Part shown: positions 21,674 through 31,826 of the stretch, in pieces
Layout: each line of letters opens with the position of its first letter
Numbering within the stretch: the stretch's first letter is position 1
Assembly: GCA_019096065.1 (NCBI GenBank)
Contig: JAGUCH010000001.1
Span: 16,368,001-16,432,000, forward strand
DNA from: Paracyclopina nana
Lineage: Eukaryota; Arthropoda; Copepoda; Cyclopoida; Cyclopettidae
Length of the DNA stretch: 64,000 nt
Direction of reading: 5' to 3'
Notes under the pieces: model-generated
What the model saw: only the letters and a program-made list of their open reading frames with translations
Database searches by the model: none
Told to the model about the DNA's origin: nothing
Program-made: the position numbers and the translations under genes

Positions 21674-23209
21674 ATGTCAACTGATTCTGCTGCTGTCAAG
21701 GGTATCAAGAACCACATTTTACGAAAAATAGGAAGAGTCATGGACAACAGTCCCTCTGATTCCTTCGAGTTTAAAATGGTAAACATGACTGGCAGTGACC
21801 ACCAAGGTGCCCTGGAGGAAATCATCGCGGAGGCCCAGAGGGCATCGGGAGAGGAGGGGGAGGCGATACAACTTTTCCACTTTATTGATGGTAAACAACT
21901 TTTTCAGCAGTTGACAATCTCACACTTGTGTCTCTTCTAGGTGTCTATTATGACAAGGATGGCATTGAGGTCAACCTCAGTGACCTGGATGATGAGGATG
22001 ACCGTGAGATGATGTGCGTGGTACAGCACAACATATGCCCCCTGCATCCCAAAGGAGCGCCTGCACCACCCACTCCGGATCACGCTGAAATGCCTGCCGC
22101 CGCTGCTGCTGCTGCTGCTGCTCATCCCAAGAAGGGCAACCCAGGGATCAACACAGGAGCCAACCCAGCGACCAAGCAACGGATCAACCCAGGGGCTGCC
22201 AATCCCCGGATCAGCCAGGGGGGCAACCAAGGAGCCAAGCAAGGGGACAACCAGGAGGAGGAGGAGCCCATGTGGATCCTGTCTTCGCAGCTGGATACAC
22301 TCCACTTGGACACGCTCCGGAAGGCCAGATTGCTCTACCACTGGCAACGTGGTAGCTCTCCAGATCAAGCAAAAAAAGGAACCCTATTGGCAGGCATGCT
22401 GGGTGAGGAAATGCCCATGAGGCAATTGGGCGGCCTGCATGGAGGTAGACATGCCTCTGCAACATTGAGCCCCACAGTGGCTCACCGCATCGTTGGTGCC
22501 ATTGGGTCCAAGGGGGAGGAAAGATTCAAGCAGTTGGCCCTGGCAAATGTGTTCTCAAAGGATGCCATTGACGACTATAGGTGCCATGCCTACTCCCACC
22601 AACTACGTTCCAAGGAGGTGACTCCAGCAGATCCTGTCGCCGACTTGGATGCGTGGAGGCTTTGTGGCATCATTGAAGTAAGCACAACAAATGCAATAAG
22701 CTACTGCATGTTATGGTTTGTTTGTTCTTTCAGGTCGTTTACTTCAATGCACCCATCACCGCTGTCAAACTCGTCACTGGGATAAAAAAAGTGGTCAAGA
22801 CCCTATTTAAATATGGGGTGATTACAAGGATGCAGCTGGAAGCTCGCAAGTGCATGGCATCTCTTTTGAGGTAATGAGTAGCAGGAGTTATCACCTCATG
22901 GCCAGCATTGATGTTTATTTTATTTACAGGGAGTTTTACATTGCCACTGGCTTTGATGTCCCCGTTGCCATTGCAAAGCCGGAGGATCCTCTGCTATTTT
23001 TGGAGTATCTAGCAGACGAGAAACTGGAAAATGGAGAGCATAGCCCATGCAAACACTGTGGAAACAACGATGCCTGCGGTGACAAGAGCGCCCAAGACTT
23101 TCTACATATGCTGGAAGAAGCTGCCAAAAATATGAAGAGGAACAAGGCCGCAACTGCAGCAGAGCAATGTGGTGACAAGAAGAAGAAGAAGAAGAGCAAG
23201 TCCAACTGA
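21674..23209 (+). CDS. Nuclear protein with possible BEN-like domain, Polinton accessory gene
   Basis: Four exons, 21674-21890, 21941-22677, 22734-22870 and 22930-23209, all with GT-AG borders, give 456 residues. The N-terminus is mixed alpha/beta, followed by an acidic patch (DLDDEDDRE), a polyalanine run and imperfect repeats rich in Asn, Gly and Gln. The central segment (AGMLGEEMPMRQLGGLHGG, then LSPTVAHRIVGAIG) has the spacing of a BEN domain: helix, Gly-rich turn, and helix before a conserved Phe. I regard that only as a lead. The C-terminal exon has a Cys pair (CKHC...C) and ends in a polylysine tail typical of nuclear localisation. The ATG at 21674 is chosen because it follows the TATA box and leads directly into the spliced frame. 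Confidence 0.6.
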
Positions 23210-23386
23210 GACCCTTTCATCACAACCATGTTCTCTTCCAAAATTCAAAATTACTGGTAGTTTTCACACTTTTCACGCTGCTTCATCCCCTTTTTGATTG
23301 GTAAACCGGCATTTGAAATACACATATGATTGGCTTCCCTAGTTTTGTGTCGTCGTTGACGTCGTTGTCGCCGTTTGTTGCACATC

Positions 23387-23548
23387 ATGGTGAAATACAC
23401 TCTTGTGGCAGCATGCACACAGTACACACTCAATTGTCGCGGTGAACAGAATGGATTGCTCCAAAAATTGACCCAAAGAGCCAAATTGTTGCCAAAATCT
23501 GGTCACTCCTTACTTCAGGTTGCACAACAACAACAACAACAGCCATGA
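23387..23548 (+). CDS. 53-residue reading frame overlapping the polymerase start
   Basis: An ATG at 23387 opens a frame that ends with a polyQ run and a TGA sharing bases with the polymerase ATG (ATGA overlap at 23545-23548). The protein is basic, with no known domain. It could be an upstream reading frame controlling polymerase translation, or a leader not translated at all. Confidence 0.25.
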   Translation: MVKYTLVAACTQYTLNCRGEQNGLLQKLTQRAKLLPKSGHSLLQVAQQQQQQP

Positions 23549-26500
23549 GGTTTGACACCTGTGTCCCTCGCAGTCAACATCTTCATTTGCTGCCACTTGA
23601 GTCCAGTGTCAAATCATTCCACTATGCTGTAGCCATCAGCCTATTTCATGCGTGTCTCCAAAATGACGGTGACGGTGGTGGTGGCATTTTGGCCGAATTG
23701 GACGCTATTCTCGCCCAACATTTCATTTTGGAGCCTCATGGAGATGAAGCAGCAAGCAGCACCAGCAGCACTGACGAAGATTGGCTCCACAAGTTGAACA
23801 TTGAAACCAGTGCATTGACCAATGACGAGCTCAAATTTGTATTGGATAATGCCCCCAAGCTGGACTTTTGCGTCAACTTATTGGGCATTTGGCGAAAAAA
23901 AATATATCCCATTGCCTTGGGGATTGGTGAAGCATCATCAGTGAAAGCAAGGCGAACGCACGTTGTCAACATCTTTAAAATTACGCTTCACAGGGAAGAC
24001 ATGCCAGCATGCCAACAAGAGCACATGCTTGATGCTCACTGGCTTGACTTGATGCAAAACCAACTGTCCAATATCAATAAAACTGAGCTGGAAGCGCTCA
24101 CTTTCCAACGCTTGAAGGAATCACAGCATGAAAGAGACGACCGACTTGCAGTACGCCAACGATTTGGACGTGAACTGTCCTACAAGAGCAAAGATGATGC
24201 TACATTGATGCATATTTTGAACCAACGTGAACATGAAGTCCTTGGTGTGGAAGAGTACTATTTTGCCATCAAAAACATGAGTGGCTTTCTTAGGCAAAGT
24301 TACACCATTGAATCCGAGACAGTGGGGGCACGGTCCAAAGTGTATTGGCGAAAAGCTTCTTTTTGCATCAGGTACAACTACTCACAGATGTGCTGCCTGA
24401 TTGTTCACTCTCTGCTTCTTCTAGATGCTGTGGACCCTTCTACAGCCCTACCAAGTTGGTTGAGCATGCCAAGTTTTGCCTTGCTCGACCAGTCCCCATG
24501 CGTGAATCCATGCCCAATGACTTAACGCCACCTCAATGGCACCAATCATTCAAAAAGCACCAGGCCAAAGAACGGGCAGAAGTTGTGGTCTATGCTGATT
24601 TTGAAAGCCTTCTGTCCAAGCCTGAAGCTGCATGTCAAATGTGCCAATCATCAGCTGAAAATGCCAGGACACGATGCAAGTGCCATGCGTCCATAGAGAG
24701 TGGAAGGGCTGCCTCCATGCAAGTGCTGAATGTTCACATCCCTATGGCTTTTGGCTATGTGGCAGTGGATAGCCGAGGTGTGCTTGTGCGTGAGCATTTG
24801 CAAATGTTGCCTGATGATGAAACCTGCAAAAAAGAGGGAAAGAAAATGTTTATCCAACATTTTCTCGACATGGAACCTTTCTTTCGTGCTTTGCTTGATA
24901 AGGATGTGGCTGCTCGACCCACTGAGGCTGATTTGGATCGGTTTTTTGCCACAAAGCACTGTGTCATTTGTGAGCAACCCTTTGATTTCAATTGCGACTA
25001 TTATGGTGCAATGTACACAAGAGGACTTGGGCAACGAGGGCTCCTAGGCCAACGCATTGTGTGCAGGCAACGACCAGAGGAAGGGGGAGAACAAATTGTC
25101 CACCATCACCACCACATCAAAGGCATCTGGCTTGGACCAGCCCACTTTGTAAGTCCACATTGCCAAAGCCTCACTACTCTCATCATCATCACCATTGTTT
25201 TCAATGCAGGTTTGCAATGTCGAGATTGCCAAACACAAAAAAGTGCACATTTTTATGCATAATTTTTCCGGCTATGACTCTGGCCTACTGCTTGATGCCT
25301 TGGATGATCCTCGCATAAAACACATGTCAGCTATCGCTGGCAACACAAATCGACTCAAATCTCTATCATTCAACATTTTCCAAATTTGTAAGACAAATGA
25401 TGAACACTGTTCTTCACTGATCTGATGTGTTTCTTTCAGCGGACTCGTTGAATCATTTACCAGCCTCATTAGCAGCCCTGGTGGATAACTTGAAGCAAAG
25501 TCACCATCATTTTCCAATTTTACGCCAAAGCAGTTTGGTCAAAAATGACCAGGGTGACGTGGATGAAGAAAGGCTTCATGCATCACAACAGAAATCCTTT
25601 TATCCCTATGAAGCAGCTTCATCGATTGCATGGCTCAAATCCCAAAAAGTGCTGCCACCAGCAGCTGCTTTTGCTTCAATGCTCACAGCATCAGCAGGAC
25701 TTTCAGGTTCTGAGCATGCATTTGCTCGAAAGGTATTTGGTCTGTTTGGTTGTCAAGATATGTACGACTACTGTGCCATTTATCTCTGGCTTGATTGTCT
25801 TCTTTTGGCCGAAGTATTTGAAGCCTACCTTGAAAAAATGCATGGATTGTTTGGACTCTATCCAAATTATTATTTGAGTAAGTCAAACTCCCTGTTTGTG
25901 CATGTTGATCAACACAACCTTTTTAGGCATTCCAGCCTATACCTTTGATGCCTTCCTCTACGCTGAAAAAATCCAATTGCCTTTTATTCAAGACCGCACC
26001 ATCTACAGAGCTTTTGAGGAGACGGTAAGGCAGTACAGACTACATTGAGCAGCATGTTGGAGATGTCATTTTTTAGGTGCGTGGTGGCCTCTGCTTTGTC
26101 AATAAACGGTTAGCTATTGCTGAAAGCCCTTCAGACCATGACCCTCACTGGACCACCGGTCTCTTTGATGCAAATTCACTTTATTCTGTGGGTGGGTAGC
26201 AAGCAAGACAAGCACACAAGTTATGCGCAGCTATCACTTCAATTCTAGGGATGGTCCAAAAACTACCTTTCAGCAACTTTCAATGGCTGACAGACAAAGA
26301 GATCCAATCCTTTGACAGCACTGGCCAAAGTTGGAATCTTGATGGTGAACTAGGCTACTTGATGAATGTTGATCTCGCCTATCCAGCCCACTTACACCGT
26401 GCCCACAATGATTTTCCACTGGGTAGAAAGGACAATTTTTAATGCTAATGCTTCTTCTTGAGCACATCTATTTTCAGCTCCGACGCAAATGATTGTGCCC

Positions 26501-27771
26501 TATGAAATGTTGTCTGAGCACACCAAAAAACTCATGGCTAAACTTGGTCGTACACCCTCAAGCATTTCCAATCGCAAGCTTGTAGCTACTTTATTGCCAA
26601 AAAAAGGCTACAGTGTGCACTGGAAAACACTTCACTTGTATCTTCAGCTTGGACTTGTCATTACAAAAATCCATTCCATTCTCCAATTTAAACAAAAAGC
26701 CTTCATGCGGAAATATGTCAACATGTGTATTGAGGCCCGAGGCAAGAGTAAAAGTTCGTTTGACAAAAAGCTTTTCAAGAGTGCTCAAGTGTCGCTTTTT
26801 GGCAAAACCATTGAAAATATCAGAAAGCGCATCTCATTAAAAATTGTGAGAAAGCCTTCCTTGTTGGAGAAGCATGTTGGTGCCAAAACTTACATGCTTA
26901 CGCGAGCCATTTCAGACAACATTGCGCTTGTGTTTCACAGACAGGACCACATTGTTTTGAATAAATTCCCGCACATAGGTAGGTAGCGTATGACTGTTCA
27001 GCCAACCACAAATTCACCTTTCATCTTCCAGGAGCCACCATTTTGGACTTGGCAAAAGCATTCATGTACAAAGCCCACTATGAGTTGTTCATGCCTGTGT
27101 TAGGTCCCTCTGCCAGTCTTTGCTTTGGTGATACAGATAGTCTGGCTTATCATTACTTGAGTCGTGGAGGCAATCAAGCCGTTCTCACAGCATTAAAGTC
27201 ACACTTTGACTTTAGTAATCTTCCACCTCATCATGCCTTGTTCAGCCTCCAACACGAGAATGCCATTTTCAAATTCAAAGATGAATCTGGAATGAAGTTT
27301 CAATTGGCTTCCATTGTGGCCTTAGCACCAAAAGTGTATTCCATCAAATCCGTACCGATTGGAGAGAATGAGGATGGTGTGCGCATCGAACACAAGTGCA
27401 AAGGCGTGTCAAAAGTACATGTCAAAAAAGAGTTGACACATGAGCATTATTTGGAAGCCCTTTTACAGGAAAAGCAAATTTATGCCTCATTTGCACAAAT
27501 ACGCAGAACAGGCCTTACCAAGCTGGAAACTGTACAGACTAGAAAATCGGCCTTGACTAGCTTGTGCCTGAAACGCTACTATTACAAGTGTGCCATTCAC
27601 TCAGCGGCCTTTGGAAGTGTGCTCATTGACCAGCTTGAGGGCAAGTGCTTTCAGTGCCTCGAAGAAAAAGAATTTGAGCTGTGGCGCAGGCGTCAGACAG
27701 GGAAACGCAAGTTCAGCAATGATGACGACGGCTGTTTACCTCCCAGTCCAAAGCTGCAAAGGCTAGCATAA
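23545..27771 (+). CDS. Protein-primed type family B DNA polymerase, Polinton
   Basis: Nine exons join in frame: 23545-24371, 24425-25148, 25210-25387, 25440-25877, 25927-26024, 26077-26191, 26249-26422, 26478-26978 and 27032-27771, giving 1,264 residues. After an N-terminal region and a Cys/His knuckle (CIRCCGPF...H...C), the 3'-5' exonuclease motifs appear in order: Exo I YADFES, Exo II HNFSGYDS and Exo III YLWLD. The polymerase motifs follow: A as DANSLYS, B as SLFGKTIEN, C as FGDTDSL. Between Exo I and II is the Cys/His insert (CVICEQPF...HHHIKG...AHFVCN) characteristic of Polinton and adenovirus-like polymerases. It should replicate the element from a terminal protein primer. Motif A has Ser where Pro is usual, and motif B lacks the usual Asn pair. 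It ends 9 bp inside the convergent protease gene. Confidence 0.93.
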
Positions 27772-28341
27772 CATATATTTACATTTTTGTTCGAGTATGT
27801 ACTTGCAAATAAATCTGACCACTCGATCATCATTTTTCAACAAAGATGCTTCATTGCCTTGTGTTAATTTCAACCGTTCATAGAAACGCCGTGGTTCCAT
27901 GCTTGAGCAAGGGTCTTGGCTTAAAATGAAGGCTAGTGCGAAAAAGCCACAAAAGTCTGAGAAGTTGCTTTGGATTTTTGCATGCAGCTTGACCACTTGC
28001 AAATGGCTCCCTCCAGGGTGCTCCAAAAGGATGCATTGGCATGTTTGAATAAACTTTGTTATATTGGGATCGGAAAAGCCGAGTGATAATGAGTCAAATA
28101 TATACAGGGTGGTTTGCAATGTGCCACGACCATGGTGAAGTAGCAAGGCAACAAAGTGTGTGCCAGCAAAGCGACTTGGACTGAGATTCACAATGCAACT
28201 CTTGCCTTCAAGGCGGTCCAATCCAAGCATGCGGTGAGCCATGCCATCTAGTTCGTCGCAAGCAAACACCCCTAAAAATGTACAGCAAAGGCGTGATCCC
28301 AGTGCATCCAGGTAAACATTGCTCAACCCCTCTTCTTTCAT
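27763..28341 (-). CDS. Adenain-like cysteine protease (maturation protease), Polinton
   Basis: 192 residues, single exon from the ATG at 28341. The catalytic set of clan CE adenovirus-type proteases is in place: His62 in GTHFVALLL, Asp83 in YIFDSLSLG, Gln124 in AKIQSN and Cys131 in DFCGFFALAF. Length matches adenain (about 200 residues). In this family the enzyme trims capsid and core precursors during virion maturation. It lies tail-to-tail with the polymerase, the two stop regions overlapping by 9 bp, and is 6 bp downstream of the capsid gene stop on the same strand, so the two may be transcribed together. Confidence 0.9.
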   Translation of the reverse strand: MKEEGLSNVYLDALGSRLCCTFLGVFACDELDGMAHRMLGLDRLEGKSCIVNLSPSRFAGTHFVALLLHHGRGTLQTTLYIFDSLSLGFSDPNITKFIQTCQCILLEHPGGSHLQVVKLHAKIQSNFSDFCGFFALAFILSQDPCSSMEPRRFYERLKLTQGNEASLLKNDDRVVRFICKYILEQKCKYMLC

Positions 28342-28347
28342 CCTGTC

Positions 28348-29894
28348 CTAAAAGTCCAGCATCACTTGTCGGTCACTGTTAATTGAGAGCATGCGATGGG
28401 TGGAGGTGTAAAAAACAATTTGGAGCGGTTCACTCGGAGGCTCTTTAAAAGTGATTTCCACGCCAATGTTGCCTAAAATGAACAAACATTCAGTCAGCAT
28501 GGCCATTAGGCCACTCTGCACTTTTCTTGATGTTGTGTTTACCTTTAGCATCCAGTCCCAAATGTGAATGGTACCCAGAACAACTACAAAACGTCCGATC
28601 GAGGCTAAAAATTGTGTACATGTGCTTATATTCTTCTTTAGTGATACCAATGGTAGGACTATGTGTGATACTCAGGTCCGTCAACAAACTGATGTACTCC
28701 CGGTTGAAGTCGTCTTTATCAAATTTTGGCTCATACCTTGTTGCGGGATAAGGTGTACCTTAGAGAGAGGGGAGATAGGCAGACAGTCACAAGATGATGA
28801 TGATATGCAGCTTACCATTCACTTTGAATTGCAAGCTGGCAATATTCCAATTTTTAAACACAAAGGAATTCACGCTCATCTTGCCAGATACAGCAGAATT
28901 AGGAACAAGTGCCAGCAAGCAAAGGTGGGGTAAAATACCATTGTGTAGGCTTGGAATAAAAACTTGAGTCAAATTGGCTGGAATAGCATGAAATGTCACA
29001 TTGCCGTTTATGTAGGGGTACAGCGCTGGAGTTCTCAGCAAGGCTGCAGTTTGTGCATCCAGCAATTGATTTACAACTTTGTGAGACCGCATGGCTAATT
29101 TTAAGTTAACCAGCTCAATTTTTAACTTGTCCTTCAATGCATCTTTTCCAATTAAGCAAAATGTGTCGGGAGAACGTGTCAGCTCAATCCTTATGTTGAC
29201 TTCAGAAAGTAACATTCTTGACATGTTGAGGACATCCACAAATAGTGGCATGCTAAAATTAATTTCACCATCATTTTTAAGAAAGAGCTCTCTTCGGCTG
29301 TTGAAGCCAGAAGGTTCAGTTGTTTTCTCTGTCGTTTCACAGTTGCTTGGCAGGTCTGGTTGCCAAAGCATCGATTGCATTCCACATGCTTTAGCCGAAG
29401 GGCCGTAACTGAATAGACTTTCAAAAAAGGCTTTATAGGGGTATCCGCCCACAGGCATGTTTGTTAATTCTGTACCATTAAAGCTGACTGCCACTCGGCT
29501 AAATAATGCCTGAGGCAGCAAATTGACAAAGCTAAAATCTGTTGTTGCTTGGGGTGCACCTAAATGAGTCATCAATGCGCATGTGGTTACATGAAAAATG
29601 TCTTATGTTTGTTTTACCTTCCGTGCCATCATCATTGATTTCTATAATTTTTAACTTTCCATAGAGTCTAGTTTGTTGCAAGTCAAAGAAATCATAGCTC
29701 AGACCAGACACATTAAACACAACATTGCCATGGTTTGACAAAGCATTAAAAGGCTGGTAAAATAGGTCTTCACCTCCAAGTAAAACAGAATCACGTTGAG
29801 GCTGAGCAAATAGATTGTATCTTGATTGACCTTGCTCATAGATAGAAGTAACAATTTCACCCAATCCTGGATGGTCGGTATTATAGCCGGACAT
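28348..29894 (-). CDS. Major capsid protein (hexon-like double jelly-roll candidate), Polinton
   Basis: Four exons, 29894-29618, 29559-28816, 28758-28543 and 28472-28348, all GT-AG and in frame, give 453 residues. The N-terminus (MSGYNTDHPGL) leads into beta-rich sequence with VVFNVSGLSYDFFDL, TTDFSFVNLLPQALFSRV and NGTELTNMPVGGYPYKAF, segments typical of Polinton capsid proteins. Late segments include LKIELVNLKLAMRSHKV and the spliced C-terminus ending DRQVMLDF. Family proteins form trimeric capsomers of an icosahedral virion. The ATG at 29894 is the first in this frame; an upstream frame without ATG extends to 29951. It is divergent from the TBP-like gene and co-oriented with the protease. 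The call rests on position, size and sequence style rather than a single diagnostic motif. Confidence 0.82.
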
Positions 29895-29929
29895 GTCTGT
29901 CTGTTGGCTACTCAAATGTTGCTCAAGCC
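29895..29929. promoter_or_regulatory. Very short divergent promoter region between capsid and TBP-like genes
   Basis: Only 35 bp separate the capsid ATG (29894, minus) and the TBP-like ATG (29930, plus); using the second TBP ATG at 29954 gives 59 bp. The promoters must therefore overlap the opposite coding sequence. No clear TATA box was identified in this interval. Confidence 0.35.
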
Positions 29930-30589
29930 ATGTGCTTAAGTCATCATTCAACCATGTTTGTTCGCGCAGTCAACACGTGCTTTTGTGGACAGTTTTTAGA
30001 CATTTGCAATATCAAAGGCTCTGTGAAAATAAGTGGAAAAGTGGACCTTGATAGCCTTCAAACATTGTGCAACGAGCAGCTTCACATAAAAAATCGAAGA
30101 TTTCATAACTTTGTTGTGCTTTATTTCTACCCAACCAGCCTAAGACTCATTGTGTTTCAATGTCGTAGAGGTCAAACTATGTTTCATGTCAATTGTACAG
30201 GCATGAAATCAGTGTCTGACATCATGTCATGCTTGGAAAAAATTAAAATAATTTTTTCATGCAGTCAGAGTGACATGACTTTCCGAAAGGACAATATTAC
30301 ATGTAAAAGCTCCATTTTGCTCCATTACATGGCACAACATTTACCTCCAGATTACAAGATTAATTTGCTACAGCTCAAAGACGCTGTGCTGGACCTGTAC
30401 AAGGACACCATTGAACAGGCTCGTTTTCAACCTGAGGTCTACTCAGCCCTGATTGTGCGAGGCTTTGGCGCCTCAACACTGATCTATGAAAATGGCTCCA
30501 TGCTCATTTGTGGGGCAAAACATTACCACCAGTTGCATCAGGCCTCTCTTGCCATTTACACAGCATTATGTCGGATTGCCAACACTTGA
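29930..30589 (+). CDS. TATA-binding-protein-like factor encoded by the Polinton
   Basis: 219 residues, single exon. It shows the two-fold saddle layout of TBP. Repeat 1 (about 24-110) has ICNIKGSVKISGKVDL, then RRFHNFVV...P and LIVFQ, then the CTGMKS turn at 89-94. Repeat 2 (about 125-217) ends with QPEVYSALIV, STLIYENGSMLICGAK (182-197). The four DNA-kinking aromatic positions of TBP are occupied by F58, F76, Y171 and Y186. The CTG and CGAK turns match the CTGAK and LTGAK turns of eukaryotic TBP. It is strongly diverged, so it is not a captured recent host copy. In the family, TBP bends the TATA element and recruits TFIIB. A TFIIB-like gene overlaps its 3' end by 22 bp. It is divergent from the capsid gene. 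An alternative start is the ATG at 29954. Confidence 0.78.
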   Translation: MCLSHHSTMFVRAVNTCFCGQFLDICNIKGSVKISGKVDLDSLQTLCNEQLHIKNRRFHNFVVLYFYPTSLRLIVFQCRRGQTMFHVNCTGMKSVSDIMSCLEKIKIIFSCSQSDMTFRKDNITCKSSILLHYMAQHLPPDYKINLLQLKDAVLDLYKDTIEQARFQPEVYSALIVRGFGASTLIYENGSMLICGAKHYHQLHQASLAIYTALCRIANT

Positions 30590-31311
30590 ATCAAGCAGAT
30601 GATCATCAATCTGGGGATGTTATCTGCCTCTCGTGTGGACTTGTGATGGCAGAACGTGTTGCATTTGCTGCACCTCAGACAAGCTCAGACAATAGCCACC
30701 CACCTTCAAGCAAAAGTGGTCACGTCTCACCAGCCAAGCATGACCCAGCATGCAGCGGGGGCAAAGGCCATGATGCTCTTTTGGACACATTGCTGAATGT
30801 GTGTTCAAATGTAAATTTACCCCTACCATTTGCAAGTAAGGCTCATCATTTGTATCAAACATTAGGACAAAAAATCAAGTTGCCAAAGCTCTTGGTGCAT
30901 AAAAAAGCAATCCTATTTGCTGCCTTGTACGAGGTGCTGCAGGATGAGCAATGTCCCCTCACATTTCGAGAGATCACAAGCTTGGACAATGACCTCAAGG
31001 CATCACTCATTTCCACCGCTCACATCAAGTACTTTAAACAACACACGCACACAAAGCCTGTGCAGCTTGTGGACCGTTTTTGCGCTAAACTCAACATGAC
31101 AAAGGTTCAAGCATGTCAAGTAAGGAGGTTCATCCAATCCTCTAGCCTCAACCAATATTGCAATCTCAACCCTGCCACCATTGTTGCTGGTTTTATAAAG
31201 ATGTTCAGTGATGGTGAAAACCTTCAACTCAATGTGAATGATATTTGCACTATTGCTGGCATCAAAAAGCATACCTTGGTTCGCTTCTTGAAACGCTATC
31301 ACATGAACTAA
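30568..31311 (+). CDS. TFIIB-like general transcription factor encoded by the Polinton
   Basis: 247 residues from the ATG at 30568, which lies inside the end of the TBP-like gene in another frame. The N-terminus is a shortened TFIIB zinc ribbon: C4, H6, then SGDVICLSCGLVMAERV with C20 and C23. A 60-residue linker follows. Two cyclin folds are recognisable: about 88-160 (KIKLPKLLVHKKAILFAALY, CPLTFREI) and about 165-245 (LVDRFCAKLNM, NPATIVAGF, DICTIAGIKKHTLVRFLKRY), each aligning by eye with the matching TFIIB repeat. TFIIB bridges TBP on DNA to RNA polymerase II and helps set the start site. The overlap with the TBP-like gene suggests the two are made together. The loop between the first and second metal pairs is shorter than in host TFIIB, a sign of long divergence. 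Confidence 0.87.
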   Translation: MSDCQHLNQADDHQSGDVICLSCGLVMAERVAFAAPQTSSDNSHPPSSKSGHVSPAKHDPACSGGKGHDALLDTLLNVCSNVNLPLPFASKAHHLYQTLGQKIKLPKLLVHKKAILFAALYEVLQDEQCPLTFREITSLDNDLKASLISTAHIKYFKQHTHTKPVQLVDRFCAKLNMTKVQACQVRRFIQSSSLNQYCNLNPATIVAGFIKMFSDGENLQLNVNDICTIAGIKKHTLVRFLKRYHMN

Positions 31312-31340
31312 CTGAGCCGGAGGAAGTGTCAAGTGTCATC

Positions 31341-31826
31341 ATGCCAATTGGTGGAAGCATTGGGAGTGAAGTCACACCTGGACTAGGTGGACTGCTGAAA
31401 TTTCATCAAGGATCACATCTGCAGAGCGGATCGGGGCTTGGCTCCCTTTTTTCTTCTCTCTTTGCAAAAATATTACCGTTTGCTGCTAAAGCAGGCAAAG
31501 CAGCTCTTTCGGGCGTAAAGCAACTAAGCCAATCCGAATTGGGAAAAAATCTGAAGGCAACAGCTTTGAGTGCAACAACAGATGCCATCGCAGATTTAGT
31601 GCAAGGACAAGATCCAAGTGAAGGCTTGAAGTCGAAACTTGACGATGCAAAGCAGGAAATTGCTTCAAGCCTGAGAAATATTTCTGAAAAAAATATAGCT
31701 GCTGTGAACAAGCGAAAAGCCGCTACAGCTGCAGCTACAGCGAGCAGAAAGAAGAAGAAAAAGAGGCAACAGCAGCCAGCGGAAGAGCTGATCAATCAGC
31801 CCTACGATTTATTTGATGGCAACTAA
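31341..31826 (+). CDS. Virion-core-like protein (adenoviral pVI/pX-like style), Polinton
   Basis: 161 residues from the ATG at 31341. It begins Gly-rich (MPIGGSIGSEVTPGLGGLL), then has an amphipathic segment (LGSLFSSLFAKILPFAAKAG) of the kind found in Polinton and adenovirus minor core proteins. A helical, Lys/Ala-rich region and a strongly basic stretch (ASRKKKKKRQQQ) close it. Such proteins are thought to condense DNA or disrupt membranes during virion entry; that role is inference here. The stop codon overlaps the integrase start by 11 bp. Confidence 0.65.
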   Translation: MPIGGSIGSEVTPGLGGLLKFHQGSHLQSGSGLGSLFSSLFAKILPFAAKAGKAALSGVKQLSQSELGKNLKATALSATTDAIADLVQGQDPSEGLKSKLDDAKQEIASSLRNISEKNIAAVNKRKAATAAATASRKKKKKRQQQPAEELINQPYDLFDGN

